DNA of 64,000 nt from Thinopyrum elongatum (Eukaryota > Streptophyta > Magnoliopsida > Poales > Poaceae). The notes under the pieces are model-generated. The model ran no database searches, was not told the origin of the DNA, and was given only the letters and a program-made list of their open reading frames with translations. Positions 1 through 11,409 of this stretch are shown here, in pieces. Made by a program: the position numbers and the translations under genes. Location: the NCBI GenBank assembly GCA_011799875.1, contig CM022299.1, positions 335,032,409-335,096,408 of the forward strand, read 5' to 3'. The first letter of the stretch is position 1. Each line of letters opens with the position of its first letter.

Positions 1-645
1 TTGTCTTTCCTCTAGTGGTGTTATGTGAACATCGACTACATGACACTTCACCATGATTTGATACTAGGGGAAGGCATTGGGAAGTAATAATTAGATGATG
101 GGTTGCTAGAGTGATAGAAGCTTAAACCCTAGTTTATGCGTTGCTTCATAAGGGGCTGATTTGGATCCACATGTTTCATGCTATGGTTAGATTTATCTTA
201 ATTATTCTTTTGTAGTTGCGGATGCTTGCAAGAGGGGTTAATCATAAGTGGGAGGCTTGTCCAAGTAAGTACATCACCCAAGCACCGGTCCACCCACATA
301 TCAAATTATCAAAATAACAAACGCGGATCATATGAGCATGATGAAAACTAACTTGACAGTAATTCCCATGTGTCCTCGGGAGCGCTTTACTTTATATAAG
401 AGTTCGTCCAGGCTTATCCTTTGCTATAGAAAGGATTAATCCACCTTGCTGCACCTTTGTTACACTTGTTACTTGTTACCCGTTATGAATTATCTTACTA
501 CCAAACTATCTGTTACCGATAGTTTCAGTGCCTGCAGAAAATACCTTGCTGAAAACCGCTTGTCATTTCCTTCTGCTCCTCGTTGGGTTCGACACTCTTA
601 CTTATCGAAAGGACTATGATTGATCCCAAATACTGTGGGTCATCA
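1..645 (+). repeat. 5' LTR of element A, 3' part only
   Basis: This matches the 3' part of the LTR at 27510-28577 plus 37343-37800 and the LTR of G (59837-61354). It ends in the shared GGGTCATCA terminus. About 875 bp of the LTR should lie left of the window. Confidence 0.88.
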
Positions 646-656
646 AGAATCTTTTC

Positions 657-674
657 TGGCACCATTGCCGGGGG
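657..674 (+). promoter_or_regulatory. Primer binding site of A, decayed
   Basis: It differs at two G-to-A positions from TGGCGCCGTTGCCGGGGA, the complement of a plant tRNA-Asp 3' end, which is intact at 37903. It lies 11 bp after the LTR end and merges into a run of 16 G (670-685), which may be slippage or a sequencing or assembly artefact. Confidence 0.7.
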
Positions 675-761
675 GGGGGGGGGGGTAGAGCGCCTTTGGT
701 GAGTGGAATTTGGTAAGGAAACATTTATATTACGTGCTGAAATTTATTGTCACTTGTCACT

Positions 762-1712
762 ATGGAATATAATCCTTTGAGGGGCTTGTTCGGGGTATCT
801 TCACCTCAACCGGAAGAACAAAGAGTTGCTCCTCAACCTACTGCACCTACTGAAAATATTTATTATGAATTTCCTTCGGGTATGATAGAGAAACTACTAG
901 CTAATCCTTATGCAGGAGATGGAACACTACATCCTGATATGCATCTAATCTATGTGGATGAAGTTTGTGGATTATTTAACCTTGCAGGTTTGCCCGAAGA
1001 TGAAGTCAATAAGAAGGTCTTCCCTTTATGCTTGAAGGGAAAGGCATTGACATGGTATAGGCTATGTGATGATATTGGAGCTTGGAACTACAACCGATTG
1101 AAATTGGAATTTCATCAGAAGTTTTATCCTATGCATCTGGTTCATCGTGATCAGAATTATATATATAATTTTTGGCCTCGTGAAGGAGAAAGTATCGCTC
1201 AAGCTTGGGGGAGGCTTAAGTCAATGTTATATTCATGCCCCAATCATGAGCTCTCAAGAGAGATTATTATTCAGAATTTTTATCCTCGGCTTTCTCGTAA
1301 TGATCAATCCATGCTCGATACTTCTTGTACTGGTTCTTTTATAAAGAAGACTATTGAATTCAAATGGGATCTCTTGGAAAGAATTAAATGCAACTCTGAA
1401 GATTGGGAGCTTGACGAAGGTAAGGAGTCAGGTATAAACTTTGAGTTTGATTGTGTTAAATCATTTATGGATACCGATGTTTTTTGTGAATTTAGCACTA
1501 AATATGGACTTGACTCTGAGATAGTAGCTTATTTTTGTGAATCATTTGCTACTCATGTTGATCTACCTAAGGAGAAGTGGTTTAAATATCATCCTCCCAT
1601 TAAAGTAAAAATAGTAGACCCATTAAAGCTGAACAAGAAACCATTACTTATAATGTTGATCCAGTTATTCCTACTGCTTATGTTGAGAAACCACCTTTTC
1701 CTGTTAGTATAA
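762..1712 (+). pseudogene. gag of element A (broken)
   Basis: This encodes the N-terminal structural polyprotein (capsid) of an Athila-type element. The start at 762 is chosen because the next residues MEYNPLRGLFG align with the start of gag in G (61462); an upstream in-frame start at 747 adds only five residues. The conserved capsid core runs from about residue 50 to 210 and includes KGKALTWYRL and WPREGESIAQAWGRLKSM. The frame is lost between about 1600 and 1620, where A diverges from G in sequence and length, so the native C-terminus is replaced by an out-of-frame hydrophobic tail ending at 1712. The correct frame resumes downstream at 1805. The product would be a truncated gag. Confidence 0.85.
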
Positions 1713-1804
1713 AAGAACATGCTAAAGCTTCAGTTGTAGTCCGTAAGAGTTATACAAGAACACCTACACCCTCTGAACAAATTTAAGTTGAACCTAATGT
1801 TGCT

Positions 1805-3405
1805 ATGGTTAAAGATCTCTCGGGTGAAAATATAGATGGGCATGTTATTTATTTCTGTAATGAAGCTACTAGAATTGCTAAACCCGATGAAAAAGATAAA
1901 CATAGACCTATTGTTGGCATGCCTGTTGTCTCTGTTAAAATAGGAGATCATTGTTATCATGGCTTGTGTGATTTGGGTGCTAGTGTGAGTGCAATCCCTT
2001 TTACTTTATATCAAGAAATTATGAATGATATTGCATCTGCTGAAATAGAATATATTGATGTTACTATCAAGCTTGCTAATAGAGATACTATCACACCACT
2101 TGGGATTGTTAGAGATGTTGAAGTCTTGTGTGGGAAAATAAAATACCCTACTGATTTTCTAGTTCTGGGTTACCCACAAGATGACTTTTGTCCCATTATA
2201 TTTGGTAGACCTTTCTTGAACACTGTTAATGCTAAGATAGATTGTGAGAAAGAAACTGTTAGTGTAAATTTCGGGGATGTGTCTCATGAGTTTAATTTCT
2301 CCAAATTCCGTAGACACCCTCGTGATAAAGAATTGCCTAGTAAAGATGAAATTACTTGTCTTGCTTCTATTGTCGTGCCTCCTACTGATCCCTTAGAACA
2401 ATATTTGCTAGACCATGAAAATGACATGTATATGAATGAAAGAAATGAAATAGATGAGATATTCTTTAAACAAATGTCTGTTTTGAAACACAACTTGCCT
2501 GTTGAAACTCTTGGAGATCCTCTTCCACCCAAGAGTGATCCTGTGTTCGATCTTAAACAATTACCCGATACTCTGAAATATGCTTATCTCGATGAAAAGA
2601 AGATATATCCTGTTATTATTAGTGCTAACCTTTCAGAGCATGAAGAAAAGAGATTATTGAAAACTCTGAGGAAGCACCGTCCCGCTATTGGATATACTCT
2701 TGATGATATTAAAGGTATTAGTCCCACTCTATGTAAGCAAAGAATTAATATGGAACCTAATGCTAAAACAGTTGTTGATCACCAGTGACGGTTGAATCCT
2801 AAGATGAAAGAAGTGGTAAGAAATGAAATACTAAAGCTTCTGGAAGTAGGTATAATCTATCCTATTGCTAATAGTAGATGGGTAAGTCCTGTTCATTGTG
2901 TCCCTAAGAAGGGAGGTATTACTGTTGTTCCTAATGATGAAAAAGAACTTATTCCACAAAGAATCATCACAGGTTATAGAATGGTAATTGATTTTAGAAA
3001 ATTAAATAAAGCTACTAGGAAAGATCATTATAATCTGCCATTTATTGATCAAATGCTAGAAAGACTATCAAAACATACACATTTCTGCTTTCTAGATGGA
3101 TACTCTGGTTTTTCTCAAATACGTGTGTCATAAGAGGATCAAGAAAAAACTACTTTTACATGCCCTTTTGGTAGCTTTGCTTACAGACGTATGCCTTTTG
3201 GTTTATGCAATGCACCCGCTACTTTTCAAAGATGTATGACTGCTATATTCTCTGACTTTTGTGAAAAGATTGTTGAGGTTTTCATGGATGATTTTTTCGT
3301 ATACAGAACTTCTTTTGATGATTGCTTAAGCAACCTTGATCGAGTTTTGCAGAGATGTGAAGAAACTAATCTTGTCTTGAATTGGAAGAAGTGCCACTTT
3401 ATGGT
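1805..3405 (+). pseudogene. protease and N-terminal reverse transcriptase of A (broken)
   Basis: One frame runs from 1805 to the Harbinger insertion. The retropepsin active site appears as GLCDLGASVSAIPF, an Athila-like D-L-G-A-S variant, at about 1960-2000. RT follows, with GIIYPIANSRWVSPVHCVPKKG, the segment YRMVIDFRKLNKAT, then MPFGLCNAPATFQRCM and the polymerase box FMDD. In-frame stops break it at about 1784-1786 (upstream link to gag), 2786-2788 (TGA where G has an arginine CGA) and 3131-3133 (TAA). At 3406 the frame is split by element H inside the RT palm/thumb region, and the frame resumes at 5863. It is not functional. Confidence 0.88.
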
Positions 3406-3722
3406 TAAGAGCATCTCTAGCAGACCCTGTATAATGCCGCGACCTGCAAAATAACCACCAAAATAAGGGTCCGGCGTGGAAAATGCTGCCTGGTCAGACC
3501 TCGCAAACGCGTCTGACTCGTAAAATTTTTGCGGGGTGCGGCAAAAGTTTGCCCTCAACCTTTAGATTCACGGGGTGGGAGGCCGACCCGAGCTCGCCCC
3601 CTATCTGCAGCGTGATTTGGCGCGAGGGAAATTTGTGCGCGGCCGTTTTCGCTCCCCCCTCGTCCGCCATTGCCCCGCCACCGCCCGCTCCGGTCCATCT
3701 TCCCTGGCCATTCTTCGCTGCC

Positions 3723-5323
3723 ATGGAAGCCATCCAACCGTCCCCCATCACCGTGGAGGTCGCGCATGCGCAATCCCCTCCGGTGGATCTCGTCGCCGGT
3801 CATGTTACCCCCATCGTCGCCCAAGGCACCAACGCGCCTGCCCACAAGCGGCAGGGCAACGTTGTCGTGCAGGGCGGCAATCCGGCTGACCCTGCCGGAA
3901 AGGCACGCGCGCCGTGCGCCGCCGTCGCTGCGCGATCTACCCGGCCGGCGGCGGAGAAGGTGGGCAAGGTTCCGGGCATGAAGCGCAAGAAGGTTCCTAC
4001 GAAAAGGCCGGCGCCTTCGTCCACTCCCTCCGCCCGGCCAAGATATTCCCGACGATGCCGTTCAACGACATTGCTTCCACCGCAGGCGAGGTGTTCGATG
4101 AAATGGCCGGAAGGTATGCATCTTTGATCCCTTGTACTCGCTTCGCTTTTCACCATTTTGGTAGCTCGTGACTTGATGTCACTCACTGTAGTGGTGGTTC
4201 GAACAATGCCACTGCCGATATCGTGAACTTGTTGGACACCAACGCCGTCGACATCGATCAAGCCCCGTTCGCTGATTTTGATTACAATGAAATGGAGGGT
4301 GGCGTGGATGATCACGATGGTGAAGATGAAGTGGAGGAGGTAGATGAGGGGACGTTTGAGCAAGCGCAAGCAAAAAAAAGCCTGAGATCGAAGAACTACA
4401 TGATGTTGGAAGATCAAGGCTTGGAGTGCGTCGTCTCTTGATGCTTGCACGGGTACATCTCAAACCGCCAAGAGGTATTGGCAAAGAATCGAAGATCAAT
4501 ACTTCCGCATGATGTGGAAGAATCCCAATAGGACTCCACAAACCTTTCGGTCACTCCAAGGTCGTTGGGACGTGATCAAGCCGATTTGTAGCCATTGGGC
4601 TGCTTGCTTGGAACAAGTTCGCAATGCACCTCCAAGTGGAACCGTGGAATCCGACTATGTGAGTTCATTTTCACATCCCAAGTTGTGCACATCATTTGTA
4701 CCATATGAAGTGATTGCATCATTTGACTTTGTTTTAATTGTGTAGGAGAAAATTGCCCAACAAAGATACAAAGAGATGGAAGCTTCCGAAGGCAAATTTT
4801 GTAAACTAGAGCATTTTTGGGACTTGCTCAAAGAGTGCAACAAGTGGAAGTTGATTGACAAAGAATCCCACCGAAGAGAGGTTCACTTATGAACATGGAT
4901 GAAGATGAAGATGGCCCAAGAAACTTGAACAAGCCTGATGGTGACAAGAAGACAAAGGAGAAGATCAAGAGGGAACACGAAGCATCGAGCTTTCGGGACA
5001 AAATAGATGCCATGGTGCAATCAAATGAGTTGATGTTAGCGAAGACATTGGAGACAAAGAAAGAGTTGGCCGAGAAGAAGGCATGAGAGAAGCAAGAGAA
5101 GTGGCAATTGCTCAAGGACGAGGGGTTGCGCAAGGCGGCCATTGAGGAGAGAAGAGCACGTGCCACTGAGAACAAAACCATGTCCAAACTTCTTGCCGAA
5201 GAGAATAGGATCATGACATTGAACCGCAATGACATGGACGACATCACTAAAGAATGGCATGATATGGCAAGGAGACATCTTCTTGAAGAGGAGGATGCTT
5301 GCGGCGGCCGGTGCATGTTATAG
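3723..5323 (+). pseudogene. Harbinger ORF1-like Myb/SANT and NAM-associated protein (broken)
   Basis: In PIF/Harbinger elements ORF1 is a Myb/SANT-like DNA-binding partner of the transposase. Here three exons can be read: 3723-4113, 4192-4658 and from 4746, with introns bounded by GT..AG (4114-4191, 4659-4745). Exon 1 encodes a basic, proline/alanine-rich N-terminus with KRKKVPTKRP. Exon 2 has an acidic stretch followed by the trihelix-like core KRYWQRIEDQYF, FRSLQGRWDVIK and CLEQVRNAPPSG. Exon 3 continues with KIAQQRYKEME, LEHFWDLLKECNKWK and a charged coiled region ending near 5323, as in NAM-associated C-terminal domains. Apparent frameshifts occur near 4030, 4435 and 4880, and there is a stop at about 5084. 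The gene is therefore a relic. Confidence 0.75.
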
Positions 5324-5656
5324 TGCCGACGATGTTTTCTCGCCGGGATTTGGAACCAATGTCGCTGATGCATTCTATGCACCCGGCGATACTTTCGGTG
5401 CCAGAGTTGGAACAAGTGCCGGCGATGGATTCGGGGGCGGCGATGGCATCGATGGAGGTGGTGCGGAGTGAAGATCATGATGACGGGTGAAAAGCAACCA
5501 AGATGATGATGGACGTGGTAGTCGCTTTTGCATGAAGTCCTTTTGTGTTTGTCGTACAAAACTATACTTTTATTTGCGCGCGAACTATGTTTTATTGTTC
5601 GAATTTGAACTCAATTGTCGGAATCGCTGTCAAATTCGCTTATCGGGGGTTTTCGG

Positions 5657-5791
5657 TTTGCGGGTCGACTCGGGCTGTGGCCGAGCAGACCCCGCGTAGC
5701 CAACCCATAAAAGAGCATATTCCCAGGATATGCTCTTTTACGGGTCGGCTACGCGGGGTTTGCTCGGCCGCAGCCCGCGTCGACCCGCAAA
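5657..5791. repeat. 64-bp-arm inverted repeat (hairpin) near the right end of H
   Basis: The arms 5657-5720 and 5728-5791 pair with only about five mismatches around a 7-nt loop. The arm begins TTTGCGGGTCGAC, which recurs in the subterminal sequence of H at 5821-5833, so the palindrome may derive from the element's own end. Confidence 0.9.
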
Positions 5792-5862
5792 TCCGTTTTT
5801 CAGCGAACTGTAAACGCATTTTGCGGGTCGACATTATACGGGGTCTGCTAGAGATGCTCTAA

Positions 5863-7938
5863 TGAAGGTATTGTCTTGGGGCATAAAATTTTCGAAAGAG
5901 GTATTGAAGTTGATAAAGCTAAAGTAGATGCTATTGAAAAAAATGTTGTGTCCTAAAGATATCAAAGGTATAAGAAGCTTCCTTGATCAGGCTGATTTCT
6001 ATAAGAGATATATTAAAGACTTCTCTAAAATCTCTAGGCCTCTCACTAATCTTTGCAAAAAGATGTTCCATTCATTTTTTATGATGATTGTGTGGAAGCA
6101 TTTGAAATACTTAAGAAAGCCTTAAATTATGCACCTATTGTTCAACCACTTGATTGGAACCTACCCTTTGAAATTATGTGTGATGCTAGTGATTATGCTG
6201 TTGGTGCTGTTCTTGGACAAAGAGTTGATAAGAAATTAAATGTTATCCATTACGCTAGTAAACTCTAGACAGTCCTCAAAGAAATTATGCTACTACTGAA
6301 AAGGAATTTTTAGCAGTTGTGTTTGCTTGTGATAAATTCAGATCTTATATTGTTGATTCCAAAGTAATTATTCACACTGATCATGATGCTATTAAATACC
6401 TTATGGAAAAGAAAGATGCTAAACCTAGACTCATTAGGTGGGTTCTCTTGCTACAAGAATTTGATTTACATATTACTGATAGGAAGGGAGCTGAGAACCC
6501 CGTAGCAGACAACTTGTCAAGGTTAGAAAATATTCTTGATGACTCACTACCTATTGATGATAGCTTTCCTGATGAACAATTAGCTGTCATAAATACTTCT
6601 CGTAGTACCCCAACGTATGCATACTATGCTAATTACATTGTTGCTAAATTTATACCACCCAGTTTCACCTACCAACAAAAGAAAAAGTTTTTCTATGATT
6701 TAAGACATTACTTCTGGGATGATCCACACCTTTATAAAGAAGGAGTAGATGGTGTTATTAGACATTGTGTACCTGAGCATGAACAGGAACAAATCCTACA
6801 CAAGTGTCACTCCGAGGCTTATGGAGGACACCATGCTGGAGACAGAACTGCACACAAGGTATTACAATCTAGTTTTTATTGACCTACTCTTTTCAAGGAT
6901 GCTCGTAAGTTTGTCTTGTCTTGTGATGAATGTCAAAGAATTGGTAACATTAGTAGATGTCAAGAAATTCCTATGAATTGTTCACCTATTATTGAACCAT
7001 TTGATGTTTGGGGATTTGATTATATGGGACCTTTTCCTTCCTCCAATGGGTACACTCATATTTTAGCTGCTGTGGATTACGTTACTAAGTGGGTAGAAGC
7101 TATTCCAACTAGTAGTGCTGATCACAACACCTATATTAAAATGCTTAAAGAAGTTATTTTCCCGAGGTTTGGAGTCCCTAGATATTTAATGACTAAAGGT
7201 GGTTCACACTTTATTCATGGTGCTTTTTGTAAATTGCTTGTTAAGTACGATGTTAACCATAGAATTGCATATCCATATCACCCTCAATCTAGTGGTCAAG
7301 TAGAACTAAGTAATAGAGAGATAAAATTGATCTTGCAAAAGACCGTTAATAGATCTAGAAAGAATTGGTCTAAAAAACTTGATGATGCATTATGGGCTTA
7401 TAGATCTGCTTATAAAAATCATATGGGTATGTCTCCATATAAAATGGTTTATGGGAAAGCATGTCACTTACCTCTTGAATTAGAACATAAAGCTTATTGG
7501 GCAATTAAAGAACTCAACTATGATTTCAAATTTGCCGGTGAGAAGAGGTTATTTGACATTAGCTCACTTGATGAATGGAGAACCCAAGCCTATGATAATG
7601 CCAAATTGTTTAAAGAAAAGGTTAAAAGATGGCATGACAAAAGAATACAAAAGCGGAAATTTAATGTAGGTGACCATATCTTGCTATACAATTCTCATTT
7701 AAGATTTTTTGCAGAAAATTTCTCTCCAAATGGGAAGCTCCTTACATAATCGAAGAAGTTTATCATTCCGGTGCCATCAAGATCAACAATGCCGAGGGAA
7801 ATAACCCGAAGGTGGTGAATGGGCAAAGAATAAAACATTATATCTCAGGTATGCCCATAAATGTGGAAACTAATATTATTCATACCGTAACACCGGAGGA
7901 GTACATAAGGGAAACGTTCCAGAACGCTCCAGAACCCT
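5863..7938 (+). pseudogene. RT thumb, RNase H and integrase of A (broken)
   Basis: This continues pol after element H. The first part is the RT connection (IKGIRSFLDQADFYKRYIKDF). RNase H follows with CDASDYAVGAVLGQ, the segment [16 protein letters not shown], and [10 protein letters not shown]. Integrase starts with a zinc-finger-like part ([25 protein letters not shown]) and the core [11 protein letters not shown]. Lesions include an extra A in a run near 5935-5941, frameshifts near 6053 and 6245, a TGA at 6880-6882 and a frameshift near 7720. The second catalytic aspartate of the DDE triad is absent: the segment reads LMTKGGSHF where family members carry TDGGSHF. The true C-terminus, read in the shifted frame, ends at about 7938. 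Confidence 0.85.
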
Positions 7939-8093
7939 GAAAAGGAATAGGTATGTGATACGGTAAGTAAACCGACTCCAAAAGTTTTCCAAAAGCAATT
8001 TTACTCCATTTTGGAATATTTAAAAAATTAGGAAAATAAGAAGTAGCCCGAATAGCGCACGAGGAGGCGACAAGCCGTGGGGGCGCGCCCTAC
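7939..8093 (+). other. Post-pol spacer of A with left arm of a GC-rich hairpin
   Basis: This is a short non-coding stretch after pol. At 8074-8090 it holds the left arm (ACAAGCCGTGGGGGCGCGCCC) split from its right arm at about 25236-25260 by element C. The last five bases, CCTAC, are the target duplication of C. Confidence 0.75.
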
Positions 8094-8640
8094 TATAACA
8101 CCCTGGTAGTTAAGCTACAGTAACCACACACTAATGGTGCCTTGTCATCGCAATTAATTTTCTAAACCTCACTTTGATCCAAACCGAATTCAAATTCTAA
8201 TTTTAAATAAAGTCAAATTATTATTTCTTCGAACAGTAAAACAAAAATGTTCGCTGGGTTGCAAAAATTCACTAACAAATTGTCATGAATAAACCAATAT
8301 TATTTGAATTATTAAAATACCCTTAACCTATTTAAAATTGGACCAACAGCTTTTAATTGATCCATTTCAATTTACATAAATATTTGCACTTTTCAACAGC
8401 TCATAGCATTGCCTTGTATTTATGTGCCAAGTTTCATCTGTAACAAAATTCGTTTGCTCGCTCAAATAAATACAAAACAGTAGGAAAATACATAGCAGAA
8501 AAGTAAAAAGAAAAAGAAAATAGAAACCTAGCTACAGTGCGTCTAAGCCTGCTCCCTACAGGGTAGGCCCAGCCCAACTCCCCCTCTCATCTCCTTCCCA
8601 CTGTTCACCCAGGGTGTCGTGGCCGTTGCCCGCAGCGTCC

Positions 8641-9003
8641 ATGGCCGGATCGGCCATGTGCCGGCCATCGAGCGACATCCTTACGTCCTATACAGCCACC
8701 CTGACACCCTGGAGAAACCCTAGCCTCACCACTTCCCCCCTCGTGCCGCCATCTTCTTCCTCGCGCACTACCCAAGCACAGATGCCATGGATCCCCTCGC
8801 CAGCGTGTTCCCCGTCGTCCCCGCCGACCGAGACCGCGTCTGACATCTCCGACACGCTCCTCTACTTTGTCTACGCTCAAGAACGTGAGCTGGAATCCTC
8901 AACATCACTGGATCGGCCCCGTCTTCCTCGTCTTCGTCCGCTGGCCGCCGTCATCGATTGCGTCACCGTCAAGCCTCCCCGGCCTTCACCGACACCGCCG
9001 TAA
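8641..9003 (+). CDS. Putative first coding segment of element C, unknown function
   Basis: An open frame begins MAGSAMCRPSSDIL and continues to a stop at 9003. It is rich in serine, proline and threonine and resembles no domain I know. It sits in the GC-rich 5' part of C, after a pyrimidine-rich leader. GC-rich sequence readily gives chance open frames, so this may not be translated. The first in-frame ATG at 8641 is taken as start. Confidence 0.25.
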   Translation: MAGSAMCRPSSDILTSYTATLTPWRNPSLTTSPLVPPSSSSRTTQAQMPWIPSPACSPSSPPTETASDISDTLLYFVYAQERELESSTSLDRPRLPRLRPLAAVIDCVTVKPPRPSPTPP

Positions 9004-10113
9004 GCTCCGGGGTGAGCTTCTCATCCGGTTCCCCCCGTTTCCCCATCTCAATCCATGCCTGTAGCCACCATCCCCGCGAGCTACGATCCAGCGTTTACCA
9101 GGGCCGCCGCGCTCGCTCGTATGCGTGCCCGGCCGGCTGGGCTCTGCCCAGTAAGGCCGGCCCCTTTTTGGACTTAGATTAGGATTAGTTTAATTTCTAA
9201 TTAGCTTAATAGCAAATGACATGTGGGACCACTACTAATTTAAATAGATAATTAAAACATGTAAAAAATAGTGTATGACAAGGGGTCCCACTGGACCGTT
9301 GACTAGTCAAACATGGACCAGTCAACTGCTGACTGGGCAGTTGACTGGCCACACCTGTCAACCTCATGTACACTTTGGCTGGGTACACTTTTGGGTACCC
9401 TTATCCATTTAGCTATTTATTCGAATTATTAAATGAATCCAGGAAATCCCAGAATATAAATAAAACTTTAAAAATGAATAGAAAATAATTAGTAACTCAT
9501 ATGAAAATAATTTATATATGAAAATCGATCAAAAAAATATGACGAATCCAATTACGCCGCCCACTTACCTGTCACATGCCTCCAGCACCACAAAGATGGA
9601 ACCTTCCCCTCCGGATCGTCGGACCGATAAATGCTCGGAGCCCGGAAAATATTCCCGGATATTTGCCTGCTTCGTCTGCAACATGTAGCATTGCGTTAGG
9701 TCACCTCTAGCACCGCGTATTGCCGTGTCATGCTTTGTGTACATTTGTTTGCCTGTTATTTATTTGTTTCTCCCTCCTCTTCCCTCTCCGATAGACCCTG
9801 CGACTGCTGCCTATGCCCCTGTGATCGACTACATCACCGACGACCCTTCTTCCTTTTTAGCAGAGCTCCAGGCAAGCAAACCCCCCTTGATCATTTCGAT
9901 ATCGCCCATTCTATTTTCTCTCATGCTTGCATTAGATTTTGCTACTGTATTTGATTGCTCCTATTCTGATGCATAGCCTGCTTTTGTAACCTGCTTTGTA
10001 CCATACCTGCTTATCCTATATGCTTAGTATAGGTTGCTTAGTGATCCATCAGTGACCCCTCACCTTGTCCTTGTTGCCCCCACTGGAATACCAGGTGACT
10101 CGATCAACGTGAT
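9004..10113 (+). other. Mostly non-coding part of C with one exon-like block
   Basis: 9180-9700 is AT-rich and shows no gene. From 9795, after a TAG acceptor-like site, a short open block includes APVIDYITDDPSSFLAELQ (to about 9880) and then a GCAAGC that could be a GC-type splice donor. Another open block ends at the B insertion and resumes at 23492. Exon calls are tentative. Confidence 0.3.
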
Positions 10114-11003
10114 TATCGGGGCACGACACCTATGGGATCCCGAGAGATCCCTTTACGATTCGGCGGGGGGAGAGGTATACGCAAAGAGCGGAACCAATGA
10201 TCGACGCGGGAAGTTTTTACCTAGGTTCGGGCCGCTGATCAGCGTAAAACCCTACTCCTGCTTTGTGTTCTTATTGATGTTCTTGAGCCCAGCCTTCAGG
10301 AGCGCACACAATGAACAGTGCGTTCAAAGAGCAGCTACGCATGCAGAATGGGCTAGAAGTTCTCCTCCCCCTGTAGCAGTTGCCTTGGGCCTCCTTTTAT
10401 ATGCTCAAAGGGGTCTCCACAGTGGCGAAATGTACATACATTGAGGTGTAAAGTAGCTACAGGGTATCATACCTAACCCCTAACGGATTAGGACAAACGC
10501 ATTTAATGCACCATGAGGTGTCCGTTTAGGTGTCCTCACTTTCTTGGGGATGGAAAAAGGGGCCATCCCATCAGCACCGCTTAAGCTCTCCTCCACTGGC
10601 ACGTTGCCACGCATCCAGAGAAGGACCCAGAATGTCAGACTCGTTACTGTGCCGGAGCGGTGGCATAGTGGCAGAATCTCGCCAGGCGCCGATCCTTGCC
10701 GGGCACCAATCCTTGCCGGGCGCCAGGGCTTGCCGGGCGCCGAGCTTTGCTGGGAACCAAGCCTTGTCGGGTGCCGAGGCTTGCCGGGCTCCACGGGCCA
10801 TCCCGGCAAGGATCTTGCCGGGGAGGCTGGCCTTCGATTACCAGCTTTGCTTATTTGCTGATTCTCAGATCTCTGACTTGATGATTTCCTTGATGACTTA
10901 AATCGACCTCGAGCTGATCCCGGCAAGCCTTGCCGCGAGGACGGCTACAACTGCCCGTGCACAAGTAAGGGGTACTAGTGGCCCAATACTTAGTACACCG
11001 ACA
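10114..11003 (-). repeat. 3' LTR of B (left copy)
   Basis: It aligns end to end with 22614-23486 but carries 17 extra bases in a TTGCCGGGCGCC-rich tract near 10720-10740. The outer terminus reads TATCGGGG where the other LTR has TGTCGGGG, a G-to-A change that spoils the terminal dinucleotide. A TATAAAAGG promoter box lies on the minus strand at 10393-10401. Confidence 0.93.
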
Positions 11004-11023
11004 GGAGCCCCCGGGCCTGGGCC
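11004..11023 (-). promoter_or_regulatory. Polypurine-tract region of B
   Basis: Read on the minus strand, this G-rich block (core GGGGGCTCC) directly abuts the 3' LTR. The same 20 bases occupy the equivalent position in E (53747-53766). Confidence 0.6.
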
Positions 11024-11240
11024 ACACACGAGTGCGAGGCGTTGTTGGGCTAGGCCCAAACAGTGCACGGGCACGCGTGGCAGGGAAATAACTGCTCGTA
11101 AAAGATCTTGTTTTACTGTGCCCCCACTACGCGTACGGAGCGCGCGATGTGGGAAGTGTGCCAAAAAGGCTGCAAACTGTTTCGCGCCCACAGAGGCGCA
11201 TTCATATTGGGGGATAAACAAGGTGGCCCCACCCCTTCCC

Positions 11241-11250
11241 CATAAAAAGG
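11241..11250 (+). promoter_or_regulatory. TATA-like box before the antisense gene of B
   Basis: CATAAAAAGG lies about 160 bp upstream of the first ATG (11410), in an otherwise C-rich leader, as expected for a promoter internal to the element that drives the plus-strand gene. This is inferred from position only. Confidence 0.35.
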
Positions 11251-11409
11251 AGAAGTCATGGAGGCGCAAACCCATTCACCCCCCTCTGCTTCCCAATCTG
11301 GCCATCGCCATCGCCTTCCTCTGCTCGAGCTCAGAGCGAAACCTTCTTTCCCTTCTGCTCGCCGCTCCCGCGCTCGTTCCGTCCTTCGGCTTCCATCTCC
11401 ACAGTCGCC

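Larger units (their letters stand above)
3409..5859. mobile_element. Element H: PIF/Harbinger-type DNA transposon inserted in the RT of A
   Basis: The ends are inverted repeats: GAGCATCTCTAGCAGACCC at 3409 is mirrored exactly at 5841-5859, and weaker inverted similarity continues for about 45 bp. The element is flanked by TAA direct repeats (3406-3408 and 5860-5862), the TWA target duplication typical of PIF/Harbinger. Removing the element and one TAA rejoins the RT frame of A, which confirms the exact borders. At 2,451 bp it holds only an ORF1-like (Myb/SANT) gene and a strong hairpin. No DDE transposase ORF is visible, so it is non-autonomous. Confidence 0.9.

Noticed and set aside
670..685. 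Run of 16 G at the primer site of A considered as a regulatory or G-quadruplex element
   Set aside because: A single homopolymer next to a decayed primer site is more simply slippage or a sequencing or assembly artefact.
10034..10926. Frames of 100-150 codons in the LTRs of B (also 22905-23409)
   Set aside because: GC-rich LTR sequence gives open frames on both strands; none matches a protein pattern, and the motif tract explains the repeated residues.
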